DNA of 39,846 nt from Flavobacteriales bacterium UBA7325. Lineage in GTDB: Bacteria; Bacteroidota; Bacteroidia; Flavobacteriales_D; Crocinitomicaceae. The first letter of the stretch is position 1; each line of letters starts with the position of its first letter. Shown here piece after piece: positions 24,593 through 33,227 of the stretch. The notes under the pieces were generated by a model. The model ran no database searches. It was not told the DNA's origin and worked only from the letters and a program-made list of their open reading frames with translations. The stretch covers positions 8,447 through 48,292 of the forward strand of contig DKPV01000002.1 of assembly GCA_002471375.1 (NCBI GenBank). The letters run 5' to 3'. The position numbers were made by a program, and so were the translations under genes.

Positions 24593-25008
24593 TATTTCAA
24601 ATCGCTATAATTTTTTTCATACAATAAGACACCGACTGAATCATAGATTTTCCAAATTCCAGTCTGCTGGTCGTCTTTGTATTCACCTGTATAGCGTATG
24701 ACACCAGTGTCATACTTGACCATGGTAACGCCATTTTTTATTCCGTGCTTATACTCAGTCATTGAGACCTGCACATTATTCAAGTTGTAGAAGTACCATA
24801 TACCATGACGCTCTTTTTTTTCATCTTGCGGTCCTTGAAACTTAATTTTTTTCAGATCCGTTCCCGGGTAATATTCCGTGAAGATTCCATTTTTCACTTC
24901 TACCAAATCATCTTTCGATTCGATCACAGTCTCCTCCTTTTTTTCAGACTCCTCTTCACTACATGAGAAAAGTATAAGCGCAAGAAGAGCAGGGATTATG
25001 TAATTCAT
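24592..25008 (-). CDS. MORN-repeat lipoprotein
   Basis: 138 residues from ATG at 25008, four nt after the polyprenyl synthase stop. The start gives a lipoprotein signal with lipobox LFSC (Cys at about residue 16); upstream start codons would bury it. After an acidic spacer come MORN-type repeats (KNGIFTEYYPGTDLKKI, ERHGIWYFYNLNN, KNGVTMVKYDTG, QTGIWKIYDSVG). Probably anchored in the cell envelope. Its stop overlaps the dnaG start. Function unknown; it belongs to the same repeat class as the gene at 5602. Confidence 0.82.
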   Translation of the reverse strand: MNYIIPALLALILFSCSEEESEKKEETVIESKDDLVEVKNGIFTEYYPGTDLKKIKFQGPQDEKKERHGIWYFYNLNNVQVSMTEYKHGIKNGVTMVKYDTGVIRYTGEYKDDQQTGIWKIYDSVGVLLYEKNYSDLK

Positions 25009-25012
25009 AAGT

Positions 25013-25984
25013 TTATTTTTTTCTGTTGGTAGTGTAATCAACTAACCCCATGATAGCTGTTTTAGCATCAGAATCAGGAATATCTTTCAATAAATTAAGT
25101 GCTTCTTGTTTGTACTCCAGCATTTTTTTGTGCGCATAATCAATGCCTCCATGCTCAATCACCAAGTTTACAGCGCGACGCACCTTTTTTGGATTTTCAT
25201 TGTGTCGCTTTACGATGTTGATTAGCTCTTTTCGTACTTCTTTAGGTGCAGTGTTCAAGACGTGGATAAGCGGGAGGGTCATTTTCCTTTCGCGAATATC
25301 CAATCCAGTTGGTTTACCAATATTTCCGGGTTCACCATAATCGAAGATATCATCTTTCAATTGAAATGAAATCCCAACAAGCTCACCAAATTTTCGCATG
25401 TTTTCAGCTTCATCCAAACGTCCGACACTTAAGGCTCCTGCCTCACAACATGTTGAAATGAGCGACGCGGTCTTTTGTCGGATTACTTCGTAGTAAACCT
25501 CTTCGGTAATATCAAGTTTTCGTGCTTTTTCGATTTGGAGTAACTCACCCTCTGACATCTCACGAACAGCTCTTGCGACTACTTCAAGAAGGCGAGGGTT
25601 ATCATTTTCAATTGAGAGCAGGAGTACTTTAGAAAGCATATAGTCTCCGACTAACACAGCGATTTTATTTTTCCAGAGCGCATTCACTGAAAAGAATCCA
25701 CGTCTCTCATTGGCATCATCAACAACGTCATCATGAACCAAGGTTGCTGTATGCAACAATTCTACTAAAGTGGCTGCGTCGTAAGTCTTATCGTTTATTT
25801 CTCCATGCATTTTTGCAGTTAAGAAGATAAAGAGAGGACGCATTTGTTTGCCCTTGCGCTTGATGATGTAATGTGTGATTTTGTCAAGTAGTGCAACCTT
25901 CGATTTCATGCTTGCTCTGAAGCGATTTTCGAATTCACCCATCTCGGTTTCAACCGGCGACATTATTTCCTTGACAGACATCAT
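25013..25984 (-). CDS. Long-chain trans-polyprenyl diphosphate synthase
   Basis: 323 residues, all-helical prenyltransferase that elongates isoprenoid chains, probably for the menaquinone side chain. First Asp-rich motif DDVVDD at 85-90, second DDIFD at 211-215, plus GKQMRP (45-50) and GDYMLSK. The product-length residues before the first motif (LLHTATLVHDD, small side chains) suit a long-chain enzyme. A -7 box lies only 6 nt before the ATG. First gene of the synthase-lipoprotein-dnaG operon. IspB/HepT-like assignment of chain length is not possible from sequence alone. Confidence 0.93.
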   Translation of the reverse strand: MMSVKEIMSPVETEMGEFENRFRASMKSKVALLDKITHYIIKRKGKQMRPLFIFLTAKMHGEINDKTYDAATLVELLHTATLVHDDVVDDANERRGFFSVNALWKNKIAVLVGDYMLSKVLLLSIENDNPRLLEVVARAVREMSEGELLQIEKARKLDITEEVYYEVIRQKTASLISTCCEAGALSVGRLDEAENMRKFGELVGISFQLKDDIFDYGEPGNIGKPTGLDIRERKMTLPLIHVLNTAPKEVRKELINIVKRHNENPKKVRRAVNLVIEHGGIDYAHKKMLEYKQEALNLLKDIPDSDAKTAIMGLVDYTTNRKK

Positions 25985-25990
25985 TATTTA

Positions 25991-26024
25991 CAAATATAGC
26001 AGTATAAATCCGTGGATTTTCCAA
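25991..26024 (-). promoter_or_regulatory. Putative promoter abutting the polyprenyl synthase start
   Basis: Minus strand: TTG (26024-26022), a 23-nt spacer, TATATTTG (25998-25991, exact consensus), and only six bases before the first ATG. Predicts a leaderless or nearly leaderless transcript, unless the second ATG or one further in is used. Confidence 0.5.
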
Positions 26025-26092
26025 TGAAGGTTAAAAAGGAGTAATCGGCTGGTATTATACCGGTAAATAGCTGTTTCGGGTAGGGATCAGGC

Positions 26093-27163
26093 TTATTTTA
26101 AAGCTCGTTCATCCTTACGAATTGCATTATTCTTATTTGCGAGTTGCCCACAAGCTGCATCAATGTCCTTACCACGACTTCGACGAACGTTGACAATGAT
26201 GTTTTTGTTTTCAAGATAGTTTGCAAACGCATCAACTTTAGCTCGCGTGGCTTGTTGGAATTCTCCATCATCAATTGCATTGTACTCAATGATATTGATT
26301 TTACATGGAACGCATTTAGCAAACTCTGCTAGTTCCTGAGCATCCTCTAACTCATCATTGAAATCCTTGAAGATGATATATTCAAAAGTGACTCTTGTTC
26401 CTGTTTTTTGATGGAAGTAGCGCAGTGCTTCAGCCAAAGCCTCAAGATTGTTTGAATCATTTATATCCATTAAGTGACTTCGCTTCTCATCATTCGCTGC
26501 ATGGAGTGACAAGGCTAGATTAAAACGAACTTCATCATCGCCTAGTTTTTTAATCATTTTTGCGATTCCTGCCGTAGAGACAGTGATTCTTTTTGGCGAC
26601 ATTCCCAATCCTTCCGAAGATGTAATAAGATTAGTAGATCTCAACATTTCTTTGTAGTTGAGAAGAGGTTCCCCCATTCCCATGTAAACAATATTAGAAA
26701 GATGAGTATTGTATCTTTCTTCCGCCTGATTCTTCAGGTAGACTACTTGGTCCACCATTTCACCAGCCGTTAAATTTCGCATTAGTTTCAGCTTACCCGT
26801 TGCACAAAATTTGCACGCTAAGCTACAGCCTACCTGAGACGAAATACAGGCAGTTGTCCTTGATGAGGTGGGTATTAAAACCCCTTCAATAACTTTAGCG
26901 TCATACGTCAGGAAAGCACACTTTATCGTCTTATCGCTGCTTATTTGCTGATCCTTTAAATCAATAATATCAATCCAATAGTTGTTTTCGAGCAACTCTC
27001 TTAAGGATTTTGAGAGGTTCGTCATCTCATCAAACGAATTGGCATTTTTCTGCCAAAGCCATTCATATATTTGCTTGGCGCGGAATGCTTTTTCGCCCGA
27101 TTCTATTAGAGATGCTTTTAACTCCTCGAGACCTAGATGCCTTATATTGATTTTATCACTCAT
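26093..27163 (-). CDS. rlmN: Dual-specificity rRNA/tRNA adenine-C2 methyltransferase
   Basis: Radical SAM enzyme methylating C2 of A2503 in 23S rRNA and A37 in some tRNAs. 356 residues. Cluster cysteines 113, 117 and 120 in GCSLACKFCATGK; SAM-site glycines in VYMGMGEPLLNY; SLHAANDEKRSHLMDIN; conserved Cys338 in IDAACGQL, the methyl-shuttle position. GVLIPTSSRTTACISSQVGC precedes the cluster. Start at 27163 is supported by a promoter at 27175-27209, inside which the longer ORF would begin. Divergent from the TPR gene. Confidence 0.96.
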   Translation of the reverse strand: MSDKINIRHLGLEELKASLIESGEKAFRAKQIYEWLWQKNANSFDEMTNLSKSLRELLENNYWIDIIDLKDQQISSDKTIKCAFLTYDAKVIEGVLIPTSSRTTACISSQVGCSLACKFCATGKLKLMRNLTAGEMVDQVVYLKNQAEERYNTHLSNIVYMGMGEPLLNYKEMLRSTNLITSSEGLGMSPKRITVSTAGIAKMIKKLGDDEVRFNLALSLHAANDEKRSHLMDINDSNNLEALAEALRYFHQKTGTRVTFEYIIFKDFNDELEDAQELAEFAKCVPCKINIIEYNAIDDGEFQQATRAKVDAFANYLENKNIIVNVRRSRGKDIDAACGQLANKNNAIRKDERALK

Positions 27164-27174
27164 AAATCTGAGTA

Positions 27175-27209
27175 CAAAGATACGGTTTTGATGGGATGTA
27201 CGTTTCAAA
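27175..27209 (-). promoter_or_regulatory. Putative rlmN promoter
   Basis: Minus strand TTTG (about 27209-27206), a 23-nt spacer and TATCTTTG (27182-27175, exact consensus). The ATG at 27163 follows after 11 nt. The region overlaps the upstream end of the divergent TPR gene's leader. Confidence 0.5.
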
Positions 27210-27231
27210 CAGGAATTCTTATCTTCTAAGC

Positions 27232-29103
27232 ATGAAATGGATCACATCAATCACAGTTATAATGTTCTTAGTAAATATTGGGCATGCTCAATCGGATATC
27301 GATCCGAAAGATACCATGTCGAATCGTTTACGATTGAAGGCGTTAAATCAGGAGATTGAACTCGGTAAAGGCGATTTTTATACCTATTACAATCGAGCAA
27401 TAATTTCAGCAGCATTGAAGGATACAGTTCAGGCCTTTGAAGATTATGGCACCTCGATTTCAATGAATGGAGAGTACGCACCATCCTACATTCATAGGGG
27501 AGTTCTCTATCAAAAAAGAAGAAACCTAAAAAAAGCTGAGGGGGATTTTACGACCGCGATTAAACTAGATCCAGGCAGTGCTATTGCGGTAAATAATCGC
27601 GGTTTTTTATACCTCGAAATGGGTCAGGATGAAAAGGCACTAAGTGATTTAAATAAGTCTATTGAGGTAGATAAGAATCATGCCGAGGCTTATATGAATA
27701 AAGTGGATGTTTATGCCCGAAGAGGAGATAAAGAGGCAGCGATTGGGGTGTGTACGGAACTAATTAGTGCGCTGCCGGAAGATCCGAAAAGTTATACTAG
27801 AAGATCACATGTTTATACAGATTTTGGATTGATATATTTGGCACTTGCCGACCAGAATCGAGCTGTGGAATTATCGGGTAACGACCCGGCTTACCTGATC
27901 GAGCGCTCACGCTTTAAAGATGACATTGGGGATGATCGAGGTTCACTTGACGATTGCGACCTGGCGATTAAACAAGATCCTAATGTTGCTCACTATCATC
28001 TAATGCGAAGTCGACCCCTTTACGATTTACAGGAATTCGGAATGGTACTCGAAAGCTGTGATAAAGCGCTTGACTTAGATCCAAATGAATTTAAGGCAAT
28101 GGTAATGAAAGCAAATGTTCTTGATGCATATGGTATGTCGGTAGAAGCAGAGCAATTGTATGAAAAAGCGATACTTGTTGAGCCATCTGATGCTGATGCT
28201 TATATCCAATTATCAATCCTCCATTATGCTAAACAAGATTTTAAAAAAGCATTACAGAGTCTTCAAAGATATACCGATGCTAATGGTGATTTCCTGAGAG
28301 TCATCAAAATGCAAGGGCAATTGTACGGTGAAATGGGAGATTTTACGAGATCGATCGGCTATCTCGATAAATTTCGAAAATTGGCACCTGGTGATCCAGA
28401 AGGGTATTACTTGAGTGGGTTGATTAATGATACGCTGCAAAATCTTCAATTGGCTTGTGAGCAAATGATAGAAGCAGATAAACTTGGTTCTTTGGAAGCG
28501 CATCGATTCTTAAGATCAAATTGTCGATCCTCAATGAATGCAAAATTGATGAAGATGGAAGACCTTGAAGAAGAAGCTTATCATCTAGAGATTGTAGGAG
28601 ATTTTAAGGGGGCTTTGCTTAAGTACAATGAAGCTATTGCTATTGTGCCTGATTCAGCTAGACTATACTATAACCGCGGGAAAGCAAAACGGAAGCTGAA
28701 TGACCATAAAGGGGCGATAGAAGATTATAAAAAAGGAATAGCGGTAAAGCCCAGCATGCATGAAGTCGATTTTTGGGTATCAATTGGAGTGTCCTATAGC
28801 TATTTAAACGACTTGAAACAAGCTAGAGCTTCATATGAAGAGGCAATAAAAGTAGATCCCACTTATGCGATGAGTTATTATAATCTTGGTTTACTCGATG
28901 CTCAAAATGGAAATTTCAAAGAAGCTGTTGAGTTGATCAAAGAAAGCCTTCTTTATAATCCAAATTACATCTTAGCCCTAGTTGCACTGGGAGATTGCTA
29001 CCTAGAATTAGGAGAGAATAAAAAGGCTTGCGAAACGTTTATGCATGCTGAAGCACTTGGTGAAACAGGTGTCTTCGGTAAAAGAATCCGAGCATGTCGA
29101 TAG
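27232..29103 (+). CDS. Secreted tetratricopeptide-repeat protein
   Basis: 623 residues. ATG at 27232 starts a signal peptide (MKWITSITVIMFLVNIGHAQ); an earlier in-frame ATG at 27196 would mask it. The mature protein is almost entirely TPR units of 34 residues, around 14 by eye, with the usual W/Y-G-A-P pattern (AIVNNRGFLYLEMGQDEKA-type and YYNRGKAKRKLNDHKGAIED). A second block begins near residue 440. No catalytic domain. Probably a periplasmic or envelope scaffold. Convergent with the AsmA-like gene (11-nt gap). Confidence 0.88.
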   Translation: MKWITSITVIMFLVNIGHAQSDIDPKDTMSNRLRLKALNQEIELGKGDFYTYYNRAIISAALKDTVQAFEDYGTSISMNGEYAPSYIHRGVLYQKRRNLKKAEGDFTTAIKLDPGSAIAVNNRGFLYLEMGQDEKALSDLNKSIEVDKNHAEAYMNKVDVYARRGDKEAAIGVCTELISALPEDPKSYTRRSHVYTDFGLIYLALADQNRAVELSGNDPAYLIERSRFKDDIGDDRGSLDDCDLAIKQDPNVAHYHLMRSRPLYDLQEFGMVLESCDKALDLDPNEFKAMVMKANVLDAYGMSVEAEQLYEKAILVEPSDADAYIQLSILHYAKQDFKKALQSLQRYTDANGDFLRVIKMQGQLYGEMGDFTRSIGYLDKFRKLAPGDPEGYYLSGLINDTLQNLQLACEQMIEADKLGSLEAHRFLRSNCRSSMNAKLMKMEDLEEEAYHLEIVGDFKGALLKYNEAIAIVPDSARLYYNRGKAKRKLNDHKGAIEDYKKGIAVKPSMHEVDFWVSIGVSYSYLNDLKQARASYEEAIKVDPTYAMSYYNLGLLDAQNGNFKEAVELIKESLLYNPNYILALVALGDCYLELGENKKACETFMHAEALGETGVFGKRIRACR

Positions 29104-29114
29104 TAGATTGACCG

Positions 29115-32100
29115 CTAGGATTTATCCCACTTCTTCTTCCGTTTTTTTCCTACCGAGAATCTGTACCCATTTGCATCCGCTTTTATTCGGATATTCACGT
29201 ACCTGGTCTTCTCTGTTCCATATTGGATCTCATCGGTTTGAGCTGCAAGTTCTTCCTCTGTTTTCTTCTTGCCAAATAGCTTTGTGGCTCCAGTTTTAGT
29301 AACCATTTTCCAAGGTATTTGCAGCTGATATTCCATGTCACCATTTAGGTTTTGCTCACCGGAAATCTTCATGTGACCCATACTTGAATTTATCGTCATC
29401 TCAGGAATTTTCATTACTCCATTGACAATGTCGATATGGTTATTGAGTGAATCAAAGAATACTTTATTCAAGTTCTTGTCCTTGAAGTAATCCGACATGT
29501 AAGTTAATAATGAATAGTTTTCTAGTTTACCGTGGTGAACATAGACATCCATATGGAGCTCTGAGTCATCCAATTTAGGAACTAGATCATTGTGCATGTG
29601 AATTTTCCCAGTAATCGTACCAGTGAATTTCCCATGTAAATTTTCAGATACAATGTGATCCTGTCCAAAGTTTTCGAATTTGAAAAGGAGTTTGTCGAGG
29701 TCCACATTTCTGACATTCATCGTAGGGCTGAAGTAGATCTTATTTGGATCTGAACCATTAAAATAACCGTCCACTGCAAAATGTCCACCTGCAGCATCTA
29801 AGTTTAGGTGTTCTACATAGATGTAATGTTTTGGTGTAGTCCTTAAGTTCCCTTTGATGTTTTTAAATAGATAGCGATGATAATTGAAATGGCCAATATC
29901 AAGATGATAGGTCATGTCCGTAAATGGTAAATTGTAAATATTAAACCCAGCATCATGATCTACTGCGGCTGTTGTCGTTCCGTTACCACTATTAGATTTG
30001 GGAGGAAGTGGATTATACTTGATGAGCTGATCAATGTCTAAGCGCGAGGCCGTAATTGATAAGTGGTTATCCCTTTTACGAATAGAAGAGTTATCTCCCA
30101 GATAGTAATGCAAGGTAGTTTTGAAGGAAGATTCACCTAATTTTCCATGAAAATCTTCAACCACTAGATGATCATCTTCATAATGGATTCTTCCAAAGAA
30201 GTTTTCAAAACGTAAGGGGTGAACCTTCATTTTAGCATCAAACTTATCAATGTTTAAATCCATTGATTTAAGTCCGCCCGAATAATGTAAATACGTATAA
30301 CCGTGTAGTTTTAGCTGGTCGAGTTCTTCATGACGATAGTCCTCGGGCACGAATTTTTCGCCTTTATAGGTGAAGAGTGATTCAAATTGAAGCATGTTCG
30401 AAGCGAGGTTGAATTCTATTTTAGAGTCCCCGCCAGGATGCTTATCGAACCATTTTTCGTAATGTTCTAGCTTACCAGTGAAAAGGAAATCACTCTTGTC
30501 AATCATCCCTTTGAAATCGACAACTCTCAGGTCTCTCTCTTCAATAAAAATATCCGCATGGAAGTCATGTAGGGTATGAGGGTAGTGCTTTAGCTTCCCA
30601 TACATATTCTCTATAAAAAACTCTCCTTGAGGTAAGTATTTGGATTCTGTGAAGGATCTGGCAGACGCCTTGAAGTCGAAATCGAGTTTAAGGTTTTCAA
30701 TCTGTTCATCTATGCTTGTTTTATTGGATCCAGTAAGTTCAAATAGGTCAAGGAATTTACTCGTCAATTTTAATCGAGTGTCCACAGCTTTGTCTGTGTG
30801 GTGAATGATCGCGGGTAAATCATCAATTGAGCCATAGATCTTAAGGTCAGATTTCCCAACTTTGATATCACATTGCTCTATGGATGCCTTATGCCCTTTG
30901 ATCGTTGTCAAGAAATTGAAATTTTTGACAGGCAAATCATACATGTCTGACTTAAAACTTAAGTTTTTCAGTTGAACCTTCATATTGTATGATTCGTTCA
31001 ATTTAGAGATTGCATGCTCTGGATTTTCTAAGTCTATTATGTCTTTGAAGTCTAGGTTAATAATAGCTGAACCTTTAAAATTATGCATGTGCTTCAAGTC
31101 AAAAAACTTTGAAACAAACTGCATGTCAAAGCTTGATTTCAATTTTGCATCTATGTTTGGTGCCGTAAAATCACTTACGACGATGTCCGCATAAAACTTA
31201 CCTACTTTTGGTTTGGCTTTGAATTGATGTAAAGCGAATTTAGACGAAGATAAGTTTCGATTTTCCCCATTCGTAAAGTATCCACTGAAGTTGAGGTTTT
31301 TCAAGGATTGGTTAGAGTGATCCTTTTTGATAAATCCATTTTTACAACCGAAATTGGCATGAATCGCTGGATTGTGTCCGTTTAATGATGGACCCTTGAA
31401 AGTACCGTTGAGATAAATTTCACCATGATTTTCATATGTTTTTAAAGTTGGTATTAGCTCTTCTGGAGCTATAGCAAAGAACAGATCGAAATCAGGTTTG
31501 TTTGCGGAGAAACTCAGATCTAGATCCATATCATTTAAGAAATCTATACTTCCCTCTACATTAAATTCCGATTCTTCAAGGTGCACAGCTGTAGGTGATA
31601 TCGTAAGGATGTCATCCACTTTGAGAAAATCTATCTCGGTATCAAAATCAATGTGTTTATGCTTTAAAAAAGTGGTGTCTCCATCACTAATTATGTTCAA
31701 TACAAAACGAGCATCGAGAGATGCGCTCACATGTTTTGGTGAAGTTTCGAATTTTGAATGAGCATCTTCAATGAAGGCTTCAATCTTTAAATTGTTTTCT
31801 TCGTTCAACTTAGTAAGGTCAATGTTCTCAAGCTCTATTTTTTTCAAATCAAGATGAAACTCCTCTTCCGGACTTTCGATTTCTCTCTCTGAGGTGAGTG
31901 CAAGAACAATATTGAAATCTCCGCTTTTGTGCTGAACTAGATTGATTGCGCCGTCCTCTAATTTGATCTTTTTGACCTCCATTTTACCCGTGAGGATGGT
32001 CCATAGATTAAATCCAACGTAGGTATCATCCACATCGATTATTGGAGTTGTATTCTTTTCCTTGTTTTCGTAAACCTTAAAATGCTCGAGGTCAATGGAG

Positions 32101-32336
32101 ATGTATGGAAAATTCTCGAAGAGAGAAATGTGTGAACCTTTAATTTCAGCACTTCCTCTGAAGTCTTCATTTAGGTCTTTCATTAAACTTTGGACGATTT
32201 CATCCTGCTTCGCGTAAAGAATGACAACTAAAACCGAGAATAAAAGCATGGGCGCGATTACAAATATCATCGCGAAGCGTTTCCAGAACTTTCTACTGCG
32301 CATCCATTTTTTTAGTTTCCCCCCAATTTTTTTCAT
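29115..32336 (-). CDS. AsmA-like envelope protein
   Basis: 1073 residues. Basic start, one membrane helix (about residues 20-43), then a very long beta-rich periplasmic part made of AsmA-type strands. The N-terminal AsmA domain has GSHISLFENFPYISIDLEHF and DDTYVGFNLWTILTGKMEVK; the C-terminal AsmA-like region (about 930-1030) includes FTGTITGKIHMHNDL, HHGKLENYSLLTYMSDYFKD and INSSMGHMKISGEQ. Members of this superfamily form hydrophobic-grooved bridges carrying phospholipids between inner and outer membranes. The highly charged C-terminus (KKRKKKW) is unusual. Single gene. Confidence 0.88.
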   Translation of the reverse strand: MKKIGGKLKKWMRSRKFWKRFAMIFVIAPMLLFSVLVVILYAKQDEIVQSLMKDLNEDFRGSAEIKGSHISLFENFPYISIDLEHFKVYENKEKNTTPIIDVDDTYVGFNLWTILTGKMEVKKIKLEDGAINLVQHKSGDFNIVLALTSEREIESPEEEFHLDLKKIELENIDLTKLNEENNLKIEAFIEDAHSKFETSPKHVSASLDARFVLNIISDGDTTFLKHKHIDFDTEIDFLKVDDILTISPTAVHLEESEFNVEGSIDFLNDMDLDLSFSANKPDFDLFFAIAPEELIPTLKTYENHGEIYLNGTFKGPSLNGHNPAIHANFGCKNGFIKKDHSNQSLKNLNFSGYFTNGENRNLSSSKFALHQFKAKPKVGKFYADIVVSDFTAPNIDAKLKSSFDMQFVSKFFDLKHMHNFKGSAIINLDFKDIIDLENPEHAISKLNESYNMKVQLKNLSFKSDMYDLPVKNFNFLTTIKGHKASIEQCDIKVGKSDLKIYGSIDDLPAIIHHTDKAVDTRLKLTSKFLDLFELTGSNKTSIDEQIENLKLDFDFKASARSFTESKYLPQGEFFIENMYGKLKHYPHTLHDFHADIFIEERDLRVVDFKGMIDKSDFLFTGKLEHYEKWFDKHPGGDSKIEFNLASNMLQFESLFTYKGEKFVPEDYRHEELDQLKLHGYTYLHYSGGLKSMDLNIDKFDAKMKVHPLRFENFFGRIHYEDDHLVVEDFHGKLGESSFKTTLHYYLGDNSSIRKRDNHLSITASRLDIDQLIKYNPLPPKSNSGNGTTTAAVDHDAGFNIYNLPFTDMTYHLDIGHFNYHRYLFKNIKGNLRTTPKHYIYVEHLNLDAAGGHFAVDGYFNGSDPNKIYFSPTMNVRNVDLDKLLFKFENFGQDHIVSENLHGKFTGTITGKIHMHNDLVPKLDDSELHMDVYVHHGKLENYSLLTYMSDYFKDKNLNKVFFDSLNNHIDIVNGVMKIPEMTINSSMGHMKISGEQNLNGDMEYQLQIPWKMVTKTGATKLFGKKKTEEELAAQTDEIQYGTEKTRYVNIRIKADANGYRFSVGKKRKKKWDKS

Positions 32337-32492
32337 TCTGTGCGTTCAATTATTTGTAATCTGATGAAAAGTTACGGCATTTAAACCGAGTATCAAATGT
32401 AGTCAATGGATATAACAATTTGTGAATGAAGACAATATTCCTAAGACTATAACTAGTCTGGATAAGTGAGGTTCTGAGAAGGTTTTCACCAT

Positions 32493-33227
32493 TTAGATGA
32501 AGGCAACATCCTTTACTTCAATGTAATAAGTGTCTCCAGAAGAGGAAGAGACATTGATTAACCCAGTTTTCTTTTGATCGAGTAGTAAAAGACGTTCGCC
32601 TTCGTGAAGTTCCGCTGAGCTTACTTTTTTGTCACTCTTGAAAGTGTTAATACTCTTCTGAGTTACTATCGCATAATTCGTTGCTGAGGCATATCCCGCT
32701 GATCCATTAGCGATTATAGCACTGCATACCAAAGAGACTAAACAAAATGTTGACAAAGCAACGTAGAGACGTTTCGATGAAAGATTTTTTGATCGTGTAA
32801 AAAGGATCAGACAAACTGAAAGAAGTACGCTAAAAGCAATTGCTATAATGGACCAAGTGCTTCCGGAAAATCCATAAAGTGCAGATTGTAATCTATTCAA
32901 TTGAGGTACCCACGTCTTTTTAGGATCTATAGCGGCATAGCTTCTCTCGATAGCTTGTTTAGCTGCAGCGTCGGATGGTGATAACTTGAGGGCCTTTTCA
33001 AAGGACCAGATAGCATCACCATAAGACTTGCTCTCATGGTGGGCTAATCCCAAATTGTAGTATGAGGCAACATCATTGGGAGTAACTTCGAGTGATGCTT
33101 TAAACTTTTCAATTGCGGTATTGTACTCTTTTTTCTCAAAGGCTTTGATGCCTTCATCGAAATTTGATCCAGCTATGACTGTCAAAGGAAGTACTGCCAT
33201 GAAAATATTGACTATCCATTTTCTCAT
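32493..33227 (-). CDS. batE: BatE: TPR and SH3-like membrane protein
   Basis: 244 residues; last gene of the Bat operon. Signal sequence (1-19), two or three TPR units (about 20-95: NTAIEKFKASLEVTPNDVAS), a linker, two membrane helices (about 122-142 and 153-172), then a C-terminal SH3-like beta domain (GERLLLLDQKKTGLINV). Its ATG overlaps the batD stop by four bases. Bat proteins are tied to envelope stress and aerotolerance in Bacteroides; exact biochemistry is unclear. Confidence 0.88.
   Translation of the reverse strand: MRKWIVNIFMAVLPLTVIAGSNFDEGIKAFEKKEYNTAIEKFKASLEVTPNDVASYYNLGLAHHESKSYGDAIWSFEKALKLSPSDAAAKQAIERSYAAIDPKKTWVPQLNRLQSALYGFSGSTWSIIAIAFSVLLSVCLILFTRSKNLSSKRLYVALSTFCLVSLVCSAIIANGSAGYASATNYAIVTQKSINTFKSDKKVSSAELHEGERLLLLDQKKTGLINVSSSSGDTYYIEVKDVAFI

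Noticed and set aside
32337..32492. Possible small RNA or gene between batE and the AsmA-like gene
   Set aside because: No ORF, hairpin-T-run or promoter motif that I can support in this 156-nt gap.
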